This document shows, piece after piece, positions 56,236 to 64,000 of a DNA stretch of 64,000 nt (position 1 is the stretch's first letter; each line of letters begins with the position of its first letter). The stretch is from Simmondsia chinensis (taxonomy: Eukaryota; Streptophyta; Magnoliopsida; Caryophyllales; Simmondsiaceae). The stretch covers positions 17,613,578 to 17,677,577 of the forward strand of contig JAGTTD010000025.1 of the NCBI GenBank assembly GCA_018398585.1, given 5' to 3'. The notes beneath the pieces are model-generated. The model was not told the origin of the DNA. It ran no database searches and saw nothing but the letters and a program-made list of their open reading frames with translations. A program made the translations under genes and the position numbers.

Positions 56236-58315
56236 AAAAAAAAAAAAAAAAAAAAAAAAACAGTGCCTAAGGGCTCGCATCAAATTGGTGCTGAGGGGGT
56301 GAAATGTACGCGGCCTTACCCCTACAAGGTGCTAACTTGAAAGGAGGCTGTTTCCGAGAGCCCCGACCCTAAAAAGCTAAAACGAAACAATAATTATAAA
56401 AATAAGTCAAAGTCAAAGTCAAGTTAAATAAAGCAGTACCAGACAAACATGCAAGCATGTAATCAAAAATAAGGAAGCAATAGCGAACATGCAGCTTAGA
56501 GGCACTGTGAACTCGCACTAGATGTGGCCAACCGGTCGGATTGATCCACGACCCTGCCCAACCCGGAAAATGACCCAACCCGACCCGGCCCGCGTTGTTG
56601 GCAGGTCGACCCGGATCGACTTGTCCACTGTAGCAGGCCTGGTCGCGGGTCAAATTCTACAGCTGTCAAACACAGACCCGGCTCAAGCTGTGCGGATGAC
56701 ACGGGTCATGCGTGACCCATGTCACCTCGGTAATAAACTTATGTTTCATTAAAAAAGTTATAATGTGACAGTATAAATTCTAATGTCATGTCATGTATTT
56801 TATGTTTTATTAATAAAATTATAATTTTACTTATGCATATTTTATATTAAGGTGTTTATTTTATATTTTTTGTATTTTTTTATGTTTAGACCTGACATGG
56901 GTTTGACCCGGATTTGACCCGCCGAATCATGATCCGTGTTAGACCCGCGACCCGCCCGGGCCCCCCCCGCCCCGCAACCGTGTCATGGGCCAAACCAAGT
57001 CAACGATATGCCCCGACCCGCTGTACAGATGGGTCTGACTCGTGTCGACCCATCCGTACGTGTATGACCCACAGGTTGGCTCACGAGTCGATTCGAATCG
57101 ACCCGTTGGCCAACTATAACTGGCATTGTTGTGCTACCCTCTCCTAACACCAATGTCAGCAACCCGTATGTTTTATTGCCACTTAGCTCTATCTAAGGTC
57201 ATCTCCTCATTAAGGTTTAGGTGGCTAAGGTCATGCCTAATTGTTTCCATCCAACTATTCTTTGGCCTGCCTGTACCTCTCTTCCAGTGTGTAATATGTA
57301 GTTGTTCATACTTCCTAACAAGGGCGGCAGTCAGTCTCCTCCGACCATTGCAGGCGTTGCTGCTTCAACTTGTTCGCAATTGAAGCCATGCCTAATTTGC
57401 TTCTTATAACATCATTTCTACTCCTATCCTTTCTAGTATGTCCACACATCCACTGCAACATCCTCATCTCCGGCACCTTCAACTTCTGTGTGCGCTACTG
57501 TTTAACTAGCCAACGTTCAACCCGTATGACATAGTCAATCTCACTACTGTCTTATAATATTCTCCCTTCAACTTGAGAGGAACTTTCTATCCCATAGTAT
57601 CGTTGAAGTCATCTTCCACTTATGCCATCTCACTTTAATTTGGTTATTGACATCCTCATCAACTCTGCCATGTTGCTACACTATGGAGTCTAAATATCTG
57701 AAATTTTTTTTTTTCGGTAATGCATTATGATCCAATCTTCACTTCCTTTATGCTTGGAATGGTTGTGATACAAAATGTATGTTGCTTTATTCTCCAAAAT
57801 TCCAGCTTCTCATTCACCCCTTGTCTTGACTAGCTTATCAGGACTATATCATCCGCCAAAAAGCATACAACAAAGGCATCTCCCCTTGAACGTGCCTAGT
57901 GAGCTCGTCCATAACCAGAATAAACAAGAAAGGGCTCAAGATCCTTGAGGCAACCGAACTATAATTGGGAAAGCATCGATCTCCCCTTCCGCTGTACGCA
58001 CATTGGTTAATGCGTCTCCATACATGTCTTTATGACTCGAATATATGACATGGGAATGCCTTTATTCTCCAAAACCCTTCTTAGCACCTCTCTAGGTACT
58101 CTATCATGCGCCTTCTCCAAACCATGAAAACCATGTATATATCCTTTTGTTTATCTCTACAGTATTCTATAGTACACCTTAGGAGATGGATCACTTCCAT
58201 CGTAGATCTACTCAACATAAATCCAAATAGATTATCGGAGACACCTGTTTCTTGCCGCAACCTTCTTTCTATGACTGCTCCCACAGCTTCATAATATGGC
58301 TCATAGTTAGACAAT
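56236..58315 (-). mobile_element. RTE LINE, minus orientation, split by an hAT
   Basis: An A-run at 56236-56260, then the inverted RTE 3' tract to about 56375, a TGACTTTGACTT-rich 3' region, and reverse-transcriptase remnants to 58315 ([29 protein letters not shown]). The hAT at 56519-57118 interrupts it. Many stops. Confidence 0.85.
56519..57118. mobile_element. hAT-like MITE, 600 bp, GACCCG-rich
   Basis: The ends TAGATGTGGCCAACCGG and (inverted) TATAGTTGGCCAACGGG are flanked by ACTCGCAC and ACTGGCAT (6 of 8 identical). Non-coding, with GACCCG words in both end regions. Confidence 0.75.
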
Positions 58316-58512
58316 TTGTTAGAATTAAAAGAAAATCTATATCTTTATTTTTAGGAAAGTAGTTTCCTAATTGAGTCAAAATTTATTTTGTTTTATCCAA
58401 TATTATCTTAGGATTATGCTTTTTTCTTATAAAATAAATTTGTAATTTATTTTTTAGCTTTTGAAGAAATGTTATTGACTTTTGTCTGTGGGTAGCAAGT
58501 TGTGCTACATCG
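58316..58512 (+). repeat. LTR fragment followed by primer-binding site
   Basis: Same family as the solo LTR at 42065-42386 (inverted), ending AAGTTGTGCTACATC. TTGGCATCAGAGC at about 58517 resembles the initiator-tRNA-Met primer-binding site. Confidence 0.65.
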
Positions 58513-58529
58513 AATTGGCATCAGAGCCC

Positions 58530-59560
58530 TAGGTTCTAGACCATTGCCACAGAGATGTCGTAGCCACCGCCCTACTGCTGCCTCTAACACGTACTATTGC
58601 TGAGTAGTATCTCCTCCACCACTACCACGGTGTAATGTGAACCTATCCTTTATCATAAACTCCTACCAAAACCCTAATGTCACTAAACAAAACAATTTGA
58701 ATCCTACTCGTAGATAGAACCCATTACCACCACCAACCAAAAAACCCTAAAAAGGTGTCACTTTATCCATGTCCACATGTCTATCATCTCCAATATCACT
58801 CTCAAGTGCGATTACTTTTCGCCCTCAAAGTGAGATTAGCTCGAGCCAAAAGCATATGCCATATAACAAGGGTAACTCTTTATATCCTTATTATCAATAG
58901 GTATTTATTTGGCATCCAATTTTATTCAAGATATATCCAATACTCGACACCTATTATGTTTCTAAACTTAAGGATAAGTGGTATATACTTCCATTAGACA
59001 AGCCCGGAGTGTATCATAGAGATTATTGTGATGCAACTGCACTAGCTTTCCCAATTGTACCCTACTTTACGAGCTTCCTTACTATCCGGATCCAAACTAT
59101 TACATTCCTCTCCAATTACTATCATCCAAGGGAGTCAAGGAAGAAAAGGAGGAAAGCAAAGAGAAAGAGCAGGAATACGAAGCACAAGAGGAAGAGGAAG
59201 ACAAAGTCAAAGGAGAGAGAGGAAGACAAAGCAAAGGAAAAAGAGCAAGATTAATCCCAACATCTTCAATTACCTAATTTTACCACTCTCGAAGAGTTTT
59301 ACTGTCATGACTTCACAGTTAGGAATCGGAATTGCTGAAATTTGTGAAGAACTAGCAAAATTCAAAGAATAGATTCTTCAATTGGAATCTAGAAGAGCTG
59401 GAAATTGCAGCAAGTAGCCAAAAATGCTTAAAAATGCATAACGGTAATTTGAAAAGTCAGCTGGCGGGAAGAGTGGTTGGTAGCCGTTGAAGACTTTGGC
59501 GCGAAAAGCAGTTACTTGGCAGCTTTTGTTGTTCTCCCGATTTTTCATATTTTTACATTC
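58530..59560 (+). other. LTR-element internal remnant, no domain recognised
   Basis: Follows the primer-binding site. A purine-rich Lys/Arg/Glu low-complexity stretch lies at 59140-59250. No gag or pol motif was found. Confidence 0.35.
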
Positions 59561-59569
59561 ATTTCAGTT

Positions 59570-60050
59570 TTGCTCTGTAAAACCCTATAAATAAACTTAA
59601 GGGTCTCCATTTGTATTCAACTTTTACTTGATTAGTGAAAATTTACATGGTTATTCACTCAATTCAGTCTCTTCCTCTCAATTCTCCCAAATTTTCCCTC
59701 CTTTCTTTCTCCCTTCTTCTCCTCCCTTAATTGTTGCTGCCATTCTCTCTCCCTTTCCGCATTAAATGCATCGTCTTCTCTCACTTTCTTCCACTGATTG
59801 CTTGACAGTGACTATTGGGTCATGACAACTTAGTATTAGAGCTTGCCATGAACCTCAAAGGCAAATTAATGGCGCCCAAGAAGAACCATGCTGCTGCTAC
59901 TATCGACCCATCTACTGAGACCTTGCCCAAGAAAGCTGAGGATCAAGTTCAAGTCTCTTCTAGAAAATTCTTGCTATGTAAAAGCAATTGCGAGACATGG
60001 ATGCTAGACAAGATCAGGGCTTAAGGCCATTGAATGAAAAATATGATCAA
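59570..60050 (+). mobile_element. LTR end, primer-binding site and gag start of a second LTR element
   Basis: A pyrimidine-rich LTR-like stretch ends near 59825. TTAGTATTAGAGC (about 59830) resembles a tRNA-Met primer site, followed by an open frame with MNLKGKLMAPKKNHAAATID typical of a gag start. Interrupted by the element at about 60110-61140, after which gag-like sequence resumes. Confidence 0.5.
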
Positions 60051-60109
60051 AGTTTTCAAAACCAACAAGAATTGTCCAGGCGGCAAGATGAAAGGTTCTA
60101 AGCTAGGAA

Positions 60110-61140
60110 GCACGGATACGGATACAGTTACGAGATACGATACCGATACGTCGACAAGTAATTTTTCCAAAAACTAGGATACGATACCTTGGGGACACGT
60201 TACTCATAAATTACGTATTTTCTTAGATAAATATCCATGTTACTGATGAAAAAACATGAGTTATAAACCCTAAAAAAAAGAAAAAATTATAATAGCTTAA
60301 GAAAAACAATAAAGCTTAAATAAAATAGGACAAATTCAAGCACATACAATTAACCAAAAGCAAAGCAACATTCTCAGTGCTCAAAGGGCTCCCGCCTAAG
60401 TAGGGTCTTCGGAGGGTGGATGTACGCAACCTTCTCCCTTCAGGGTGCTACCCTGAAGGGGGGCTATTTCCGAGAACCCCCAACCTGAGGGGTGCAACAC
60501 GAGGACTTCCCACGAGGTCACCCATCTTGGTACTCCTCTCGCCCAAGCACGCTTAACTTCAGAGTTCTAATGGGATCCGGTGCTTGCGTGTTGGTACCCT
60601 CTTAGGTAAGCATATATAATTAACCGAAAAACAAAGTAATAGAGGTTCAAGCCATGCGACGTGTCTCTCTCTCTCTCCTAAAAGAGGCTTCCTTCTCCTT
60701 TTGTCATCATTCTCTTTCTCTCTTTCAAATTGTACAAAAATATTATTTTTTTTAATCAAACCAACTATAAAACATTTGAAAATATTAGTTTATTTTTAAA
60801 TTTAATTTAAATAAACTTATATTAAAATTTATATATACAACTTAACTATTTAATATCCATATTATTATATTATATACAAATAATAATATACTATAATATT
60901 ATATTTTAAAGTCAAACCATCATAAACGTGTCGAAAATTCAAAATTCAGAAAAAATTGGATACTTTTCTTCACGTCTCGGAAACATAACGGAAGCATGTC
61001 GGAAACGTGTCGGTGCCTTATCGGAAATTCAAAATTTAAAAAAGGGTATCGGATACTTTTTTCACGTGTCGGACACATATTGGAACATGTCGGAAGCGTG
61101 TCGGTATCGCATACGTGTTGGACACCGATACTCTAGCTAG
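60110..61140. mobile_element. GGATACGGATAC-type DNA element, interrupted by a SINE
   Basis: Left part GCACGGATACGGATAC and right part GGTATCGCATACGTGTTGG with many CGTGTCGGA words form loosely inverted ends. It contains SINE copy 2. A related stretch may be the insert at 39520-39970. No clean target duplication. Confidence 0.4.
60360..60607 (-). mobile_element. 5S-rRNA-headed SINE, copy 2
   Basis: Same structure as 36594-36838: 5S-like head with GAAGTTAAGCGTGCTTGGGC and GATGGGTGACCTCGTGGGAA, then GTTGGGGGTTCTCGG and GGGTAGCACCCTGAAG of the RTE tract. The flanks AAGCACATACAATTAACC / AAGCATATATAATTAACC (60338-60359, 60608-60629) form a 22-bp duplication with three mismatches. Confidence 0.9.
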
Positions 61141-61336
61141 AAAAGAGTATCAATGCTTTCTAGGTTCTTAGTAATGGAGGAGCACATCAAAAAGTCCAAT
61201 GAGCACCAAACGAGATTAATGGAGCAAATCTTGGCTTTTCAACAGAAAACTAAGACTCTACAAACATGCCTTGAAGCCCCATCCAATCCTTCCCTCTTCA
61301 AATCAATAGAGCCTCAACTAGCGTATAGTTGATAGG

Positions 61337-62500
61337 TGATAGGATCCAAGATGGGATCCTATCTAATCAATCAATATCTAGCTCCAATCTCCACAAACAC
61401 ACAATCCAACCACCAATCAATCACACTATCAATTAAGATAACTACGGGATAGCTAGATTGCTATCACAATTAAGGACTAATCACATCTGGATGCTGACGT
61501 GGCGTCGGTTAGGAAGTCTCGAGACTAAGTCGGGATGTGACCCTCGGTAATATTCGTATCAATACTCCCGCCACGAAATGACCCTTAGGGTCAAGGTATT
61601 GATAGCTAAATCAATAATCCTCAGAGGTCAAACACCATTACAAATTTTACCTCCTCAAATTTTCTAAAATTAACAAAAATTTTAAAAAAAATTTTCACTA
61701 AAATATCTGAATATGTAGTAATTAAGTACTAAAAAATAAATTCAGGGGTAAAATAGTAATTAAACTCAAATTTTAATTCCCAACCCAAAGCCTGCTGCGT
61801 CTTCTTCCAGTGCGATACACCAAGCGGAGAAACCCTAGCCAAGCGCAGCTGCCGATGGAGGAGCTAGCCCGACGATGGCTCCTCGACGACATCCGGCGGC
61901 AGCTCGTTTACAAGCGGTGGCTCGCGCCGCCACAGGCTCCTCGATGACGTCCGGCGGCGACTTGTTTACACGTGGTGGCTCCGGCAACCTCACCTCGATC
62001 TGATCATCCTCCTTCCCCAAGCCTCAAGTCTCCCCATTCTCTTTCTTCTCTTCGTCAACCTCTCCAACACCGAGCTCCGATATATGCTCGATGGTATGGT
62101 TTCCGGCGTCGGTGGTTTTATCTCATTCTCAGTTGTTTCAGGCAAAACCTCCACCTTGATCGGGGTGTGGCTCCGATGCTCCGATGGTGGTCCGACTGTC
62201 GTCACTCTCCTCTAGCTTCAATAACTCCTTGACCTGATTTTTTAGCTCATATTTCATACTTCTAGTATCCTCTCGCATTTGGTCAAGCTTGGGCATCATC
62301 ATTGCTAGTGTAGTTTGTATTCCGGCAATTGCTACCGGATCAAACTCCATTGTTGATGAGTGCCGAGGAACGTGAGCTCTAATACCAATTGATAGGATCC
62401 GAGATGGGATCCTATCTAATCAATTAATATCTAGCTCCAATCTCCACACACACACACACACACAATCCAATCACAATCCAACCACCAATCAATCACACAA
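61337..62500 (-). mobile_element. Short LTR retroelement remnant (gag only), TRIM/LARD-like
   Basis: Direct repeats start TGATAGGATCC(A/G)AGATGGG at 61337 and 62390. Beside the right one, minus-strand TTGGTATTAGAGC (62376-62388) is a tRNA-Met primer site. It is followed by MEFDPVAIAGIQTTLAMMMP at 62350, a coiled-coil-like gag start of ~70 residues. No protease, polymerase or integrase lies between the repeats. Confidence 0.65.
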
Positions 62501-62746
62501 TTGGGGGGGGGGGTGTGGGTGTGGGATAAATCTCAACATCATTCATGGTTGAAGGATAGCTTTGTCTCATTGGAATGTATCCCTTATCTTATGCCTTGAT
62601 TTATGCTTTCTCACGTATTGCTTTCCTTTTCTTACATAGTGATTGATTCTCTAATACAATTCATTCTTGTATTCTACCTCTATAAAAAGGGCTCCTCATT
62701 GTACCTCTTCATTATCATAATACAATCAAGTTATTATCTTCTCACA
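62501..62746 (+). repeat. Copia 5' LTR (right part)
   Basis: TATAAAAAGG near 62681 fits a TATA region. The LTR ends at about 62746, directly before TGGTATCAGAGCC (62747-62759), a match to the tRNA-Met primer-binding site. The left boundary was not fixed. Confidence 0.65.
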
Positions 62747-62864
62747 TGGTATCAGAGCCTCATTAAAGACTCTCCTCTACTCTTTCTTCTTTCCTGTATT
62801 CTTTTCATTTATATTTACTAGTTCTATACTTTGGTTTTTTTTTTTTTTGGGATTAATTATTATA

Positions 62865-64000
62865 ATGGCAGCTAATAATTCTAACCTACTCTCCTCTCGC
62901 ATCCCCCCCCCCCCCCCCCCAAAAAAAAACCGGACCGCCTCCACCACCGCCCCTGTAGCACCTGGCTCCTCTCATGCCGGCGCTGCTACCGGTGCCCGGG
63001 TGGATGGTCCCTCCTTGGGTATGACTGATTTCCCCGATATCGGTTCCATGTCCTCGGGGCAATTCTTACATGGACTAACGGAGACCGGTGTCGCCATCTC
63101 CGGTACTTCGTTGGCTCCCGTCAGGTCACATGGTTCTCTATTTCTTGACTGTCGCGTCTCCTCCTCCCTTCCATCTTTCCCTATTTCCACTGGTCGGCAG
63201 CCAGCCACACCATCGCTCGCCGGCAGAGGGCTGACTACTGTCTCTCTCTCTACCGGTATCGGCGGCACCACCCGCCACCCTAGCCCTGTTGTCACCAGTA
63301 GCATCCACGACCTCCGCCCCCTCCCTGTCGCTCTCGGCAGTACTTTGGGGCCAACCCTCGGTGCTGCGCCGGGGGACAGCATGTCCCAGTCCCACCCTAG
63401 CCATTACTCCAACTCCCCCCTTCTTCTACCATTATCAAGTATTTCTAACACCATCACAATTAAATTAGAAAATACAACAAATTATTCAGCTTGGAGGGAA
63501 CAATTTAATGTGCTACTAATCTCACATCAATTAATTGGATACATAGATGGCTCCTATCCTTGCCCTCCCACACATATTACATTTCAAAATGGAACTAACT
63601 CCCCCAATCCAAAGCACCTCAATTGGGTTAGAACAGATCAAAGTCTTTGCTCTTATATAGCTGCCACCTTATCTTGACCCCTTCTCAATGATATCGTTCG
63701 ACACCCCACATCCAAAGCAATATGGGATGCCCTTGGCAAGCGATTCTGAGACCATTTGATGGCCAAGGAATTCGAACTTAGATCCCAAATCATAAACATT
63801 CGCAAAGATGGCAAATCAATGGACACTTACCTCTCCGAACTAAAAACATTCGCAAAGATGGCAAATCAATGGACACTTACCTCTCCGAATTAAAAACTAT
63901 CGCTGATTACTTGGCTGCCATTGACTCTCCCATTTCAAATAGAAAACTAGTACATTATGCCCTCTATGCCCTTCCCATTGAGTACGCTGCTTTTGGTACT
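62865..64000 (+). pseudogene. Copia gag (UBN2-type), frameshifted and cut by the window edge
   Basis: It starts MAANNSNLLSSRI. A Pro-rich stretch follows a C-run (about 62906-62922), then SITIKLENTTNYSAWREQF-like sequence (ITIKLENTTNYSAWREQFNV), LIGYIDGSYPCPP and CSYIAATLS. An extra T at about 63673-63675 creates TGA; the frame resumes PLLNDIVRHP...SKAIWDALGKRF. A 50-bp tandem duplication (63797-63896) shifts it again. Continues beyond the window. Confidence 0.8.

Noticed and set aside
62747..62759. tRNA gene fragment
   Set aside because: TGGTATCAGAGCC is the retroelement primer-binding site next to an LTR; no cloverleaf is present. The same applies at 58517, 59830 and 62376.
62972..63404. 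Minus-strand open frames opposite the Copia gag
   Set aside because: GC-rich antisense shadows of the gag frame.

Overview
This window is nuclear DNA of a flowering plant, probably a eudicot. It has two spliced plant genes with GT-AG (and one likely GC-AG) introns, and is otherwise packed with plant transposable elements: Mutator-like elements (MULEs) with plant-mobile-domain genes, hAT elements, RTE LINEs with (TTG)n ends, Copia and other LTR elements, and SINEs. No bacterial operons, CRISPR arrays or tRNA genes were seen. The species cannot be fixed from the sequence.

Region 1 (1-7455, minus strand) is a two-exon gene for an ATP-dependent 6-phosphofructokinase of the plant PFK2 type. The exons (355-1173 and 6644-7225) are separated by a 5.5-kb repeat-bearing intron. 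All catalytic motifs are present, but exon 1 carries an in-frame TAG at 6836-6838.

Region 2 (7456-31368) begins 231 bases upstream of the PFK start and holds three large MULEs, each with target-site duplications (TSDs). MULE2 (7465-7475 plus 18193-25307) and MULE3 (25436-31359) each carry a decayed transposase followed by a decayed plant mobile domain (PMD) gene on the minus strand. MULE1 (7476-18182) sits inside the last 11 bases of MULE2. Its transposase lies on the plus strand between arms of 3.5-4 kb, built of inverted arrays of ~174-bp and ~85-bp units that carry a palindrome, TCATACA-N3-TGTATGA. Only about 110 bases of original DNA separate MULE2 from MULE3.

Region 3 (31369-34800) holds two small hAT elements and a local duplication that preserves an empty hAT site.

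Region 4 (34805-53504, minus strand) is an alpha/beta hydrolase gene. Twelve exons were located with consistent phases; only the short N-terminal exon is missing. Its last intron (35009-47007) contains a stack of nested retroelements: a Copia element (LTRs at 36915-37227 and 45608-46294) broken by an RTE LINE, a solo LTR, a 5'-truncated RTE copy and an hAT that itself contains two retro-insertions.

Region 5 (53505-64000) is repeat-rich: RTE copies, a 600-bp hAT element, several LTR-element remnants, and a Copia element entering at the right edge.

The most unusual items are: (a) two full SINEs whose head is a 5S-rRNA-derived Pol III promoter and whose tail is the RTE LINE 3' end, each with a 20-22 bp TSD; (b) the palindromic arrays in the arms of MULE1; (c) three MULE insertions at one PFK promoter combined with a nonsense codon in the gene; and (d) the same in-frame TAG in MULE2 and MULE3, suggesting they spread from an already broken copy.
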